Of a stretch of 64,000 nucleotides of DNA, positions 1 through 7,896 are shown piece after piece. Source of the DNA: a virus. The notes below the pieces were generated by a model. That model was not told the DNA's origin. It did not search any database and was given only the letters and a program-made list of their open reading frames with translations. The DNA is taken from IMG/VR virus record IMGVR_UViG_3300026483_000005, positions 96,183-160,182 of that record, one strand, 5' to 3'. The translations under genes were made by a program, and so were the position numbers. Position 1 is the first letter of the stretch. Each line of letters begins with the position of its first letter.

Positions 1-1
1 T

Positions 2-112
2 AGTTATGGTGAATATTCTAATGGAAAAGAAATGACTGACGAAGAATTATCAGATTTCACAGATGATAATCCAGACTTAGCTAATGAATTAGCACATGAT
101 TCCTTACATTAA
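2..112 (+). CDS. C-terminal end of a protein that starts before the window
   Basis: An open frame enters from the left edge and ends in TAA at 110-112, giving 36 residues. The tail is very acidic and polar (about ten Asp/Glu), with no recognisable motif. It directly precedes a late-promoter-like GATATATA motif and a run of putative internal head genes, so it may be part of the same late block; that is inference from position only. Function unknown. Confidence 0.6.
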   Translation, partial: SYGEYSNGKEMTDEELSDFTDDNPDLANELAHDSLH

Positions 113-114
113 AA

Positions 115-122
115 GATATATA
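115..122 (+). promoter_or_regulatory. Putative late promoter motif GATATATA
   Basis: GATATATA sits 32 bases before the ATG at 147. The same octamer, or GAATATATA, recurs upstream of most head and tail genes in this window at similar spacing. It could be the counterpart of the T4 late promoter TATAAATA. No transcript start is known. Confidence 0.5.
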
Positions 123-146
123 CTATTATAAACAAAACAATATAAA

Positions 147-1481
147 ATGAAACTATATACTAACTTCGATAATTTTATCAATGAAGCAAAGGTTATGAAG
201 CAGAAAGATACTGCTAAAATAGCAAAAAAATTAGCAGCTGCTCTTTCAAAAGCAGACGGAAAAGAATTCACAATTTCTAAAAATTCATTAGATTCCGGTG
301 GTTTTGATCTAGATATGGATGGAGACGAATATGCAGGAGGAACTTATTTTATTGGTGATGCTGGTGAAATAGTAAACGCAGCAACACATAATGATGTATA
401 TGGTCACATGGACGATAGCGAAGCTGAATTAGTTAAAACAATTAAAAAGGGTAAATTTGCAAAATACAGAGCAACTGAATCTTTAGAACTTAATGAAGCT
501 CTAGCTTCTTCCAAGTTAAGAGGATTAATAGACATCAAAAAAGGTGGTAAGGAATTAATTAAAGGTATATACGGTCTTGCTAAAGTAGCACTAGATAAAG
601 TTACCGATGATATGATAATTTCTAATAGCAACCCAGTTGAAGTTTATAAGAAAGCAAAAACATTCGGAAACGTAATTGTATTTTGGATTTCTAGAAATGA
701 AAAAGAAAATGAATATGCTCCTTCTTCCGGAAGATATGTTGAAATGATTCCTGGAAATTGTTTATTAGCTGTTTCTAATGGAAAAAATGAAATGTTTCAG
801 AACGATTCAATATGGAATAGAAACAGCGACACAATAGGTGGTAAGAAAAACACAAGAAGACTTAAGAACATGGGTAAATACCCTGGATCTAAAGATACTG
901 TCGGTGTTAACAAATCACACAACCAATATAGTGGAACGGGATTAGGTAACATTAAAAGAATTGCGGAAATGTCTGACGAATGTTACATTATTAATTTAGA
1001 CACATTAAGAGCTTCTTTATCTACCGATGATAAGACATCTGCAAGAGCAGAGGCAAAATCTGGAGCTACTGCACTTACAAACCCTAAGAAAATCAAAGAG
1101 GATAACTTAACAAGGTATAACGATATTCTTGCGAAGAAAGCTGATAACCCAGATAAAATAGACAAGAAAGTTAAAGAAATTATCGAAGATGCACACCAAT
1201 TCTTAATGGCTGGTTTAGCTAAAAAAGAATTAGGAAACTATAACGAATTAACAATAGGAAAAGACCCTAAAGGAAGAGAAATTAGACCTAGAGATTTAAC
1301 CAATTATATTGCAAATATATTGTCAGATTATCAAGGATATGTTTCAGCATACGTTAATATGAAAACTGAAGAAGAAAAATTCGGTTCATCAAGTTCTTGG
1401 TATATGAGAGATGCTAAGCGTAAAGCACTAGAGCTTAAGCAAAGAATGGCTAAATGGGATAATAAAAACATAGTTTGGTAA
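147..1481 (+). CDS. Putative internal head protein with capsid-targeting-like N-terminus
   Basis: This 444-residue protein is mostly lysine-rich and helical, and I recognise no enzyme family. Its start, MKLYTNFDNFINEAK, resembles the T4 internal-protein leader MKTYQEFIAEA, which targets proteins to the prohead and is cut after Glu by protease gp21. A second candidate cut site, ELNEA, occurs near residue 117. Residues 1-110 look like a separate compact, acidic domain. The gene is preceded by a GATATATA motif and followed after 1 base by another gene with the same kind of leader. Packaging in the head is inferred from the leader alone. A protein injected with the DNA is a plausible role. Confidence 0.5.
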   Translation: MKLYTNFDNFINEAKVMKQKDTAKIAKKLAAALSKADGKEFTISKNSLDSGGFDLDMDGDEYAGGTYFIGDAGEIVNAATHNDVYGHMDDSEAELVKTIKKGKFAKYRATESLELNEALASSKLRGLIDIKKGGKELIKGIYGLAKVALDKVTDDMIISNSNPVEVYKKAKTFGNVIVFWISRNEKENEYAPSSGRYVEMIPGNCLLAVSNGKNEMFQNDSIWNRNSDTIGGKKNTRRLKNMGKYPGSKDTVGVNKSHNQYSGTGLGNIKRIAEMSDECYIINLDTLRASLSTDDKTSARAEAKSGATALTNPKKIKEDNLTRYNDILAKKADNPDKIDKKVKEIIEDAHQFLMAGLAKKELGNYNELTIGKDPKGREIRPRDLTNYIANILSDYQGYVSAYVNMKTEEEKFGSSSSWYMRDAKRKALELKQRMAKWDNKNIVW

Positions 1482-1482
1482 A

Positions 1483-1800
1483 ATGAAAAAAGTAAAATTA
1501 TTTGAACAATACATTAATGAATCAGCTATCGATTTATTAGCAGATGAAATAGAAGATGCAAAAGCATTTGATGCGTTTTCAGATGGACAATCAGTTCAAG
1601 CAAGATCTACTAAAAAAACATGGGACGATGGTGTTCCAGTTTTAAAGTATATTGCTAGAGCTCCAAAAAAATCTGTTAAATTACCTAAGAAATTTAAAGT
1701 AGTAGACGACACTAAATATGGATGGTGGTATTTACAAGTATCAGGAGTATGGTATGGCATCGAACAAGATGATTATGGAACTCCACCATTTGAATATTAA
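1483..1800 (+). CDS. Small putative internal head protein
   Basis: A 105-residue protein beginning MKKVKLFEQYINESA, a close match to the capsid-targeting-like leaders of its neighbours, with a predicted gp21-type cut after INE. The remainder is a compact mixed-charge domain rich in Trp, Tyr and Gly in its last 40 residues (for example YGWWYLQVSGVWYG), unlike a coiled coil. It starts 1 base after the preceding gene stops and ends 3 bases before the next start, so the three are probably one transcript. No known family recognised. Confidence 0.5.
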   Translation: MKKVKLFEQYINESAIDLLADEIEDAKAFDAFSDGQSVQARSTKKTWDDGVPVLKYIARAPKKSVKLPKKFKVVDDTKYGWWYLQVSGVWYGIEQDDYGTPPFEY

Positions 1801-1803
1801 GAT

Positions 1804-3675
1804 ATGGAATTAAACGAAAACGAAAACTTATCACTTGGCGATATGGCCGGAATGGGAGAAGTCTCTTTACCATCTGAAACATCAGTTGGATCAGGGGATA
1901 TTCCAGCCGGAAAAGGAGATGCCGAAGAAGAGTATAAGAAGAAGAGAAATAAAAAGAAACAACGCGAAATGAAAAACATTATATCATTTGAATCTTTCGG
2001 ATCACTTGATGAAGGTAAAACAATATCTTCTTCTAAAATATCTATGATGGGTGCAAGAGTTCTTAATAAAATTAGCATCGGTACTATATTTGATACAGAA
2101 GATGGAAACTATGAAATTACGGATTATGGCCGACAGGCAAATGCATTTAAAGAATTTGAAGCAGAACATAATGGTAAAAAAGTAAAGGTAAAATTAACTG
2201 CAATGTATGGTGTTAAGTTAGAAGTAACTGACGATGTACGCAGCGCTAGATTTAATAAAGAAGTAAAGCTAAATTCTATTATTTTAGAATCGGTTAATGA
2301 AGGTAAGTTTGACGGTATTGCAGATTTAGTAAAATCTTTACATTTTGAAATGGATCCTAAAACTGCCGAAGAAAAGAAGATTGAAATAGGTTACAGACAA
2401 GGAGAAGTAACAAAGCGTAAACAAATTGAAGGTGGTAATTATTCACTAAGAAGATTCAGAAAAGAAATTAAATATTGGGACGGTAATAAAAGAGATCAAG
2501 AATGGGCAGAAGGCGTATTTGCTGGTCCAGACCATTATAATACTGTAAAGTCAACATTAGGAGCTGGTCCTCATAAGAAAGCTGTTAAGAAAGTAAGATG
2601 GACTCAAAGGAAATATGACCAATGGTTAGAAGACGTTGCATCAAACGACGGTTGGAAGAATGCCTATGATATGGCACAAAACGCCCAATTCGAACCAGGT
2701 CTTATTGATTGGGTTGAGAAAAACTTTAGAGGTGATGATCCAATGCAAAGAATCCAATGGGATATTGAAGCATTTGCAGAATCAACATCCACTAAACTGA
2801 CTCATTTAAAATCTATTAATGAAGATGTTATTTTAGATAAAGAAACAGATGATGAAATATTCGATTCAGAAACATACTATACAATAAGTAAGGTTTTAGC
2901 TATTGCTAGAAAATCTAAAGAATGTAAAGAAGCATACAAAAGAGAATCTAACTTCGGTAATGGTTTACAAATGGCTGAACGTTTAAAAAAGGAATTTCCA
3001 AAAATTCAATTCAAATGTAGAGTTTATAGATCAGAATGGAATTATGGAGGTAACTTATGTTTGAGCATTGAGCTTCGAGGAAAATCATGGAAACATGAAG
3101 TATTTAAGTTTCAGTCTAACAACTCAACGCGTAAACCTAATTATTCATTTGCAAAATTATTCAATGGAACCAAAAAAGTATCAACTGGAAAGGTAGAAGA
3201 TGATTGGGGTATGGGAACTGTACATGGTTCTTATCAATCTATTTCTAGCTTTGATAAATTTATGGATGATGTAGTTGGAGTTTTCAAAGATTACAAAAGA
3301 GTAAACGGAGTAGAATTTGACATGAAAACTATCCTAGCAGGTTTTAAAGCTAATGATAAAATATTAGCCGAATGGACTAGATTAAAGCCAAGAATCGAAA
3401 AGCAATATGACATCGCAAAGGCAAGCGGAAGAAAAGCACATAGAAGAATAGAATTAAGAATGCCTTATATTAGAACGGCTGAAAAGAAAGTTTATTATAA
3501 GACTGACGAGCCAAGAGAATTAAGACATCCTGATGAATATGGAGAAAGCGCTTATAATATTATAGATGGAAGAGATTACGCTAAGTACGAAGCTGCTCAA
3601 GCTAAGGTTTCAGATATGATTGAAAAGTTTTGTAAGAAACATAACTTTGAATTTGTATGGGCTGCTAGCTGGTAA
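1804..3675 (+). CDS. Large putative internal head protein; true start may be internal
   Basis: The open frame encodes 623 residues. The first 55 are disordered, acidic then lysine-rich, and include GMGEVSLPSETSVGSGD, which matches a segment of this phage's capsid protein at 13 of 17 positions. Residue 56 is a Met (base 1969) that begins MKNIISFESFGSLDEGK, again like a capsid-targeting leader, so translation may start there, or the upstream piece may be a small gene fused in frame. Further gp21-like sites are SVNEG (about residue 163) and SINED (about residue 338). The rest is highly charged, with no motif I recognise. A strong terminator follows, ending the block. Confidence 0.45.
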   Translation: MELNENENLSLGDMAGMGEVSLPSETSVGSGDIPAGKGDAEEEYKKKRNKKKQREMKNIISFESFGSLDEGKTISSSKISMMGARVLNKISIGTIFDTEDGNYEITDYGRQANAFKEFEAEHNGKKVKVKLTAMYGVKLEVTDDVRSARFNKEVKLNSIILESVNEGKFDGIADLVKSLHFEMDPKTAEEKKIEIGYRQGEVTKRKQIEGGNYSLRRFRKEIKYWDGNKRDQEWAEGVFAGPDHYNTVKSTLGAGPHKKAVKKVRWTQRKYDQWLEDVASNDGWKNAYDMAQNAQFEPGLIDWVEKNFRGDDPMQRIQWDIEAFAESTSTKLTHLKSINEDVILDKETDDEIFDSETYYTISKVLAIARKSKECKEAYKRESNFGNGLQMAERLKKEFPKIQFKCRVYRSEWNYGGNLCLSIELRGKSWKHEVFKFQSNNSTRKPNYSFAKLFNGTKKVSTGKVEDDWGMGTVHGSYQSISSFDKFMDDVVGVFKDYKRVNGVEFDMKTILAGFKANDKILAEWTRLKPRIEKQYDIAKASGRKAHRRIELRMPYIRTAEKKVYYKTDEPRELRHPDEYGESAYNIIDGRDYAKYEAAQAKVSDMIEKFCKKHNFEFVWAASW

Positions 3676-3701
3676 TCTTTAAAATATTTAAACAATTTAA
3701 G

Positions 3702-3732
3702 AATGCTCTGTATAACTACAGAGCATTTTTTA
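3702..3732 (+). terminator. Rho-independent terminator after the internal-protein block
   Basis: An 8-bp perfect stem, ATGCTCTG with CAGAGCAT and an 8-base loop, is followed by a run of T. It separates the first gene block from mgsA. Confidence 0.85.
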
Positions 3733-3742
3733 TTAATAGAGT

Positions 3743-4135
3743 ATGGACAAGATGAGATTCGCATTAATTGCGCACGATAACAAAAAAGCAGACATGGTAG
3801 CATTTGTATCTAAGAGATTAGATTTCTTTAACAGTGATGCAGTAGACATAGTTACCACAGGAACTACGGGGAAAAAGGTAGAGCATGCTGGAATTGATAG
3901 AGTTTCTACTGTTCAAAGTGGTCCTCTAGGTGGAGATGCTGAAATAGCGGCAATGGTAGTTAGAGGAGAAATCACAGGCGTAATATTCATGAGAGACCCT
4001 CTAGATAAACATCCACATGATGTAGATATATCAATGCTAATGAGACTTTGCGATGTCCATGACATCCCCTTGGCTACCAACTACAGCACTGCAAGTATTC
4101 TTATCAAGTGGTATAGATCTAAATATAAAATATAA
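3743..4135 (+). CDS. mgsA: Methylglyoxal synthase
   Basis: This 130-residue protein matches methylglyoxal synthase, which turns dihydroxyacetone phosphate into methylglyoxal and phosphate. The hallmark blocks are present: AHDNKK (residues 10-15), TTGTTGKK (38-45), SGPLGGD (59-65), RDPLDKHPHDVD (84-95) and IPLATNYSTA (108-117). Residues equivalent to E. coli D20, D71, D91, H98 and D101 are visible as D12, D65, D85, H92 and D95, so the enzyme should be active. The start could also be Met4. It lacks the C-terminal tail of the bacterial enzyme. It stands just after a terminator and ahead of sugar-nucleotide genes. Its benefit to a phage is unknown; drawing off triose phosphate or generating a toxic aldehyde are guesses. 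Confidence 0.93.
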   Translation: MDKMRFALIAHDNKKADMVAFVSKRLDFFNSDAVDIVTTGTTGKKVEHAGIDRVSTVQSGPLGGDAEIAAMVVRGEITGVIFMRDPLDKHPHDVDISMLMRLCDVHDIPLATNYSTASILIKWYRSKYKI

Positions 4136-4152
4136 ACAATTTAGTTTTTTTA

Positions 4153-4160
4153 AGTATAAT
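4153..4160 (+). promoter_or_regulatory. Putative promoter, AGTATAAT -10-like box
   Basis: A T-tract is followed by AGTATAAT six bases before the ATG at 4166. The same octamer precedes other genes at 7252, 26189, 27681, 37738 and 51801. It looks like a -10 element, but the leader would be very short here. Confidence 0.4.
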
Positions 4161-4165
4161 ACAAT

Positions 4166-4411
4166 ATGGATAACATTATCTTCAGACCCGAAAACTTTAA
4201 CACATGGTCAATTCAAGCGATAGAGAAAATCGAAACTGTGATTGATTCATGTTCTAGTCTTTCCCATCTAGATGGAGCTAGAAAATTAGTTGATAACTTT
4301 ACTATCATCACTGCACTTGAAGAAGATGATGAAAAATCTATTGAAATAATTATTCACCAGCTGTGGCTCAGAATTAAGTTACAAGAAAATAAAATAAATG
4401 GATCAAAATAA
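4166..4411 (+). CDS. Small protein of unknown function
   Basis: An 81-residue acidic, probably helical protein with no motif I recognise. Its stop overlaps the start of the cytidylyltransferase gene by 14 bases, so the two are likely cotranslated. The overlap and conventional A-rich start context support a real gene. Confidence 0.55.
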   Translation: MDNIIFRPENFNTWSIQAIEKIETVIDSCSSLSHLDGARKLVDNFTIITALEEDDEKSIEIIIHQLWLRIKLQENKINGSK

Positions 4412-4892
4412 AGGTAAAATAGGATTTACAGCAGGGAACTTCGATCTTCTTCACCCTGGATATATTTACACATTCGAAACAGCAAAAGAACACTGTGATT
4501 ACTTTATGGTATTTCTGCAAAGAGATCCTTCGGAAACTAGATTTACTAAATACAAGCCAGTAATTCCATTATACGAAAGATATAAAACTTTAATGGCTAT
4601 TAAATACGTAGACGAAGTAGTTACATATCAAACAGAAGAAGATCTTATTAACTTAATGGAATTTTATAAACCAGATGTTAGAATTTTAGGAGATGATTAC
4701 ATTGGTAAAAGATTCACAGGAGATCACATGCCAATTGAGGTTATTTATACAACTAGATCACATAATTGGTCTACGACAAGAATTAAAGATTTAATAACTA
4801 AGCAAACCATCTTACAGAATCCTTCTATTATAGAAGAAAACGTAAAGTCATTAACAGCTGATGAAGCGGCTAAAATAATTAATAACAAATGA
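4398..4892 (+). CDS. Cytidylyltransferase-like nucleotidyltransferase (TagD/RfaE-C type)
   Basis: A 164-residue protein with the nucleotidyltransferase signature GNFDLLHPGY (residues 13-22), corresponding to the GxFDxxHxGH motif that binds CTP or ATP, and the C-terminal STTRIKDL block (about 125-132) corresponding to the family RTxGISTT motif. Such enzymes join a phosphorylated sugar, glycerol or alcohol to CMP or AMP. It overlaps the RmlB-like gene by 4 bases, suggesting a shared role in making an activated sugar or glycerol. The substrate cannot be read from sequence; glycerol-3-phosphate and heptose phosphate are family precedents. Confidence 0.85.
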   Translation: MDQNKGKIGFTAGNFDLLHPGYIYTFETAKEHCDYFMVFLQRDPSETRFTKYKPVIPLYERYKTLMAIKYVDEVVTYQTEEDLINLMEFYKPDVRILGDDYIGKRFTGDHMPIEVIYTTRSHNWSTTRIKDLITKQTILQNPSIIEENVKSLTADEAAKIINNK

Positions 4893-5818
4893 GAATAATA
4901 GTAACTGGTGGATTTGGATTTATAGGATCTGAATTTGTAAACACGATTGGTAGAAAAAACCCAACAGCAGAAATTGTAGTAGTTGATAAAATGACTTATG
5001 CTGCAAATCCAAATAACATTAAAACTAAAGTAACATTAATTCAGAAAGATATTTGCGAAGTAACAGTAGAAGATCTAGGAGAATATGATTTCCTTGTTCA
5101 CTTCGCAGCTGAGAGTCATGTAGATAATTCTATTAAAGACGGAAGACCTTTCGTTAGAACAAACGTTGAAGGAACGTTCAATCTTTTAGAGTGTGCTAGA
5201 CAAAACCCTAATCTTAGAAAATTTATTCATATTTCTACAGATGAAGTTTACGGCGACATGGACGACATTAGTAAGGACGTAGTAGCGGATGAAGAATTTC
5301 CGCTAGTAGCTTCTTCTTATTATTCGGCGACTAAAGCATCATCAGACATGCTAGTCCTTTCAGCTAACAGAACATTTGATCTTCCATATATTATTACCAG
5401 AACATGTAACAATTATGGTGCTCATCAACATAAAGAAAAATTTATCCCAACTATCATGCGCTCTATTAAAGAAGGAAAGAAAATTCCTGTTTATGGAGAT
5501 GGAAAGCAAGTTAGAGAATGGATGGACGTAACAGACAACACTTTAGTTATTTATAACTTAATGATGTCAGACCGAATTAACGAAGTATTTAATATTGGTT
5601 CAGAGGAAAGATACACTAATTTAGAAGTTATTGAAATGATAGGAAACATCATGGGCAAAACTCCTGAATTTGAATTTGTAGCAGACCGTCTAGGACATGA
5701 TAGAAGATACGCACTTAATAGCTCAAAGGTAAATGCTATTTTAGGAGAAATGATCCCTTTATCCTTTGAAGAATTTTTAAAAGAAGAAACATTTAAACTA
5801 CTAGAAACTCAATTATGA
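4889..5818 (+). CDS. rmlB: dTDP-glucose 4,6-dehydratase-like NAD-dependent dehydratase
   Basis: This 309-residue protein belongs to the extended short-chain dehydrogenase family. It has the NAD-binding GGFGFIGSE motif (7-15), the RmlB-type HFAAESHVDNS block, the catalytic STDEVYG (about 117-123), YSATKAS (YxxxK, about 146) and the NNYG and REWMDV segments typical of dTDP-glucose 4,6-dehydratase. Bacterial RmlB has about 350 residues, so this copy is slightly short. RmlB makes dTDP-4-keto-6-deoxyglucose, an intermediate to rhamnose and other deoxysugars. An RmlC-like epimerase lies far away at 53.2 kb, and RmlA and RmlD were not seen. The next gene overlaps by 4 bases. Confidence 0.88.
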   Translation: MRIIVTGGFGFIGSEFVNTIGRKNPTAEIVVVDKMTYAANPNNIKTKVTLIQKDICEVTVEDLGEYDFLVHFAAESHVDNSIKDGRPFVRTNVEGTFNLLECARQNPNLRKFIHISTDEVYGDMDDISKDVVADEEFPLVASSYYSATKASSDMLVLSANRTFDLPYIITRTCNNYGAHQHKEKFIPTIMRSIKEGKKIPVYGDGKQVREWMDVTDNTLVIYNLMMSDRINEVFNIGSEERYTNLEVIEMIGNIMGKTPEFEFVADRLGHDRRYALNSSKVNAILGEMIPLSFEEFLKEETFKLLETQL

Positions 5819-6030
5819 ATAAGAAATTAATCGAAATGCTAAGAGCTAGTGCCTTAGCTGAAAAATCAAAAGCACTTTTATCTTTAGATCTTTTAGGAAA
5901 TAAAGGATCTGGTATTGGAGATCACTCAACTGGTGATTTCTATAAAAATGCAGAAGAAGCTTTATCAATGTTAGTTGACGCTGATGATAAGTTAGAAGCA
6001 CTTGACAAGTATTTTCCAGAAGATTTGTAA
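5815..6030 (+). CDS. Small protein of unknown function
   Basis: A 71-residue helical protein overlapping the RmlB-like gene by 4 bases (ATGA junction), with an Ala/Leu/Ser-rich N-terminal helix and an acidic C-terminal half. No family recognised. It is the last gene before a terminator. Confidence 0.55.
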   Translation: MNKKLIEMLRASALAEKSKALLSLDLLGNKGSGIGDHSTGDFYKNAEEALSMLVDADDKLEALDKYFPEDL

Positions 6031-6059
6031 AACATTGCACTTTTTTTGAAAAAAAGCAG

Positions 6060-6088
6060 CCCGAGATTTTTTTATCTCGGGTTTTTTT
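6060..6088 (+). terminator. Terminator overlapping the following promoter element
   Basis: CCCGAGAT and ATCTCGGG form an 8-bp perfect stem around a T6 loop, followed by T7. The 3' arm and tail coincide with the TTTTTTTATCTC part of the six-copy promoter element, so termination and initiation signals are merged here. Confidence 0.8.
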
Positions 6089-6109
6089 GTTATATTAGTA
6101 TAGTAATTA
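6067..6109 (+). promoter_or_regulatory. Six-copy promoter element, copy 1
   Basis: T-tract, ATCTC, then TTATATTAGTATAGTAATTAA, 17 bases before the ATG at 6126. It is the most divergent copy in the middle (CGGGTTTTTTTG instead of AGAnATTTTGC). Other copies are near 36440, 54288, 55578, 61592 and 62697. Confidence 0.6.
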
Positions 6110-6125
6110 ATAAACAAAGCAATAA

Positions 6126-7067
6126 ATGAAAAGATATTCGAAAGGAATTAAAACCAACGACCACACATTAACAGATGTATTTTCAGCCTATGAATGTAAT
6201 AGAGAAACTCAATTCGTAGAAGCCTTTTTTGGCAAAGAAGAAATGAACACTGTAATCGAAGCATGTGGTTTATCCAGCATTGAAGATATAGACAGAAAAT
6301 TAGAAACACCTATCACAATTGGAATGGCAACCAAAAGAGCTGATCTTACGTTTGAAGACGAAGGACAGATGTATTATTTTGAAGTGATGAGTCAATCTCA
6401 AAAGGGTAAATGGGACAATGATCACCATGAACAGTTCTATCTTAAATCCAATAGACTTAAACAGGATTACGAACAAGTATATTCATTTGCAATTGCGTTT
6501 AAAGAATTCGATGCACCCTATCTTAATGAATTTTCTAAGATGGAAGATTCTTATGCTATACATCTAAGGTTCAATGATCAAGGTTATTTTGCAGATGTAT
6601 ATGGAATAGAAGAAAAGAAGGAAAAGGTTTCAGTTAAACTCGCTTCGCTTGAAGAGCTTGGTTTAAAATGGATGAAAGTCGCTTCATCTGAAATGGGATT
6701 CAAAAATAGAAAAGAATTACCACACCGCAGTAGATACCTTTATATTGGAAAGGCTTATACTGGTTCTAGATTGGGTATAGAATGGGTTATTAATCAAAAG
6801 AACCATGACCTTGGAATTAAAATATCAGGATATTTAGTTAAAGATCATGGACTTACTAGAATCATAGATGAAACAGGAAAGATAATTGATAGTATAAAAT
6901 CTAAAGTTCCAGGTTTTGAATTCGTAAAAGAAAGCACAGGTGCAAATGATAAAACAATTTCATTTAAATTTGATAACACTGATTTCTCAGAAGAAAATGT
7001 AAAGCTGCTAAAGGATATCACAGTTGCTTTCGCCGAAGAATTAGGAATAGAAAACTTACTAAAATAA
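6126..7067 (+). CDS. Putative PD-(D/E)XK-fold protein (DUF4268-like)
   Basis: A 313-residue protein. Residues 70-90 contain KRADLTF followed by YYFEVMSQ, the Asp...Glu spacing expected in the restriction-nuclease-like fold, although the usual ExK lysine is replaced (EVM). The C-terminal half, with FKNRKELPHRSRYLY and IGIEWVI-like strands, recalls the DUF4268 region that often follows such domains. The gene is set off by its own terminator and promoter element, which suggests early and separate expression. A role in DNA cleavage or host takeover is speculative; a non-catalytic DNA-binding role is possible. Confidence 0.4.
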   Translation: MKRYSKGIKTNDHTLTDVFSAYECNRETQFVEAFFGKEEMNTVIEACGLSSIEDIDRKLETPITIGMATKRADLTFEDEGQMYYFEVMSQSQKGKWDNDHHEQFYLKSNRLKQDYEQVYSFAIAFKEFDAPYLNEFSKMEDSYAIHLRFNDQGYFADVYGIEEKKEKVSVKLASLEELGLKWMKVASSEMGFKNRKELPHRSRYLYIGKAYTGSRLGIEWVINQKNHDLGIKISGYLVKDHGLTRIIDETGKIIDSIKSKVPGFEFVKESTGANDKTISFKFDNTDFSEENVKLLKDITVAFAEELGIENLLK

Positions 7068-7074
7068 AACAAAG

Positions 7075-7251
7075 ATGAGCAAAGAAGACGTAAAGGTATT
7101 GGTTAATCTACTAACCAATGCAGCAGATGAAATTAAGTATGCAAACATGGACCACGAAACACAATTCGCGTATAACGAAGGAATTGAAGATCTAATAATT
7201 CTAGTAGAATCAAAATTAGAAAAATTAGCCGTAAACAAAACGCATATATAG
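7075..7251 (+). CDS. Small helical protein of unknown function
   Basis: An ATG at 7075 opens a 58-residue frame ending in TAG at 7249-7251. It encodes MSKEDVKVLVNLLTNAA followed by an acidic helix. The start has the usual A-rich leader (AAACAAAG) and lies 7 bases after the previous stop. No family recognised. Confidence 0.5.
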   Translation: MSKEDVKVLVNLLTNAADEIKYANMDHETQFAYNEGIEDLIILVESKLEKLAVNKTHI

Positions 7252-7259
7252 AGTATAAT
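7252..7259 (+). promoter_or_regulatory. Putative promoter, AGTATAAT -10-like box
   Basis: AGTATAAT occurs 17 bases before the ATG at 7276, just after the preceding stop codon, matching the other AGTATAAT sites in the window. Confidence 0.45.
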
Positions 7260-7275
7260 AATTAAACACATTCTT

Positions 7276-7542
7276 ATGAAAAGTATCTTAGAAGAAGCAA
7301 ACGAAATTGTAAACAACAGGAGTGAAGAAGCGGATCGTAATTACGGTCCTTTTTCAGAAGGCATGGACAGAGCTGCCCTAATATTTAAAGGTATGACAGG
7401 CCATGATGTAAGTGGCGCTGATATGTTTAAAGCATTAGTTGCTCTTAAGTTTTCAAGAGAAAGTTACAATCATAAAAGAGATAATCTCTTAGATGCAGTA
7501 GCATACATTCAAGGTTTAGATAATTACGAAAACGGAAAATAA
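7276..7542 (+). CDS. DUF6378-like phage protein
   Basis: An 88-residue protein with EANEIVNNRSEE followed by RNYGPFSEGMDRAA and a second half KFSRESYNHKRDNLLDAV. These blocks resemble the small phage family DUF6378, whose function is not established to my knowledge. It ends exactly where the next gene starts, implying translational coupling. Confidence 0.55.
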   Translation: MKSILEEANEIVNNRSEEADRNYGPFSEGMDRAALIFKGMTGHDVSGADMFKALVALKFSRESYNHKRDNLLDAVAYIQGLDNYENGK

Positions 7543-7896
7543 ATGAAAGTACAGGTAAGAAGAACCGAGTATCGATATATTGCCGAAGCAACTCCTATCG
7601 TAACATTAGACACTGAAAAATTCCCTAATTATAAAGGAGCAACCGAAGAAGAATTCGTTCAATACTTAGCAGAAAACTATTGGGAGCTGGAAGGAATGGA
7701 CGAATTAGTAGGAACTGATATCGGGGTAAATGACGAAGAAACACATAACGCATTAGGAGATTTAGTCTATTCCGAAATGGACGTATATTCTGATTCATCT
7801 GAAAAAGGATATGAAGGAGAAATACAAATAGGAGAAGAAGACCAATCATACAGAAAACATGGAGGATTTAACATAAAACACGGATCACAAATATGA
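7543..7896 (+). CDS. Acidic protein of unknown function
   Basis: A 117-residue, strongly acidic protein with an N-terminal strand-rich segment (MKVQVRRTEYRYIAEATPIV) and no known motif. It overlaps the following glycosyltransferase by 4 bases and abuts the previous gene, so all three are probably one operon. Being acidic and small it could be a DNA mimic, but nothing in the sequence proves this. Confidence 0.5.
   Translation: MKVQVRRTEYRYIAEATPIVTLDTEKFPNYKGATEEEFVQYLAENYWELEGMDELVGTDIGVNDEETHNALGDLVYSEMDVYSDSSEKGYEGEIQIGEEDQSYRKHGGFNIKHGSQI

Noticed and set aside
404-1165. Minus-strand open frames within the first head-protein gene
   Set aside because: Shadows of the + strand frame; hydrophobic low-complexity translations with no start context.
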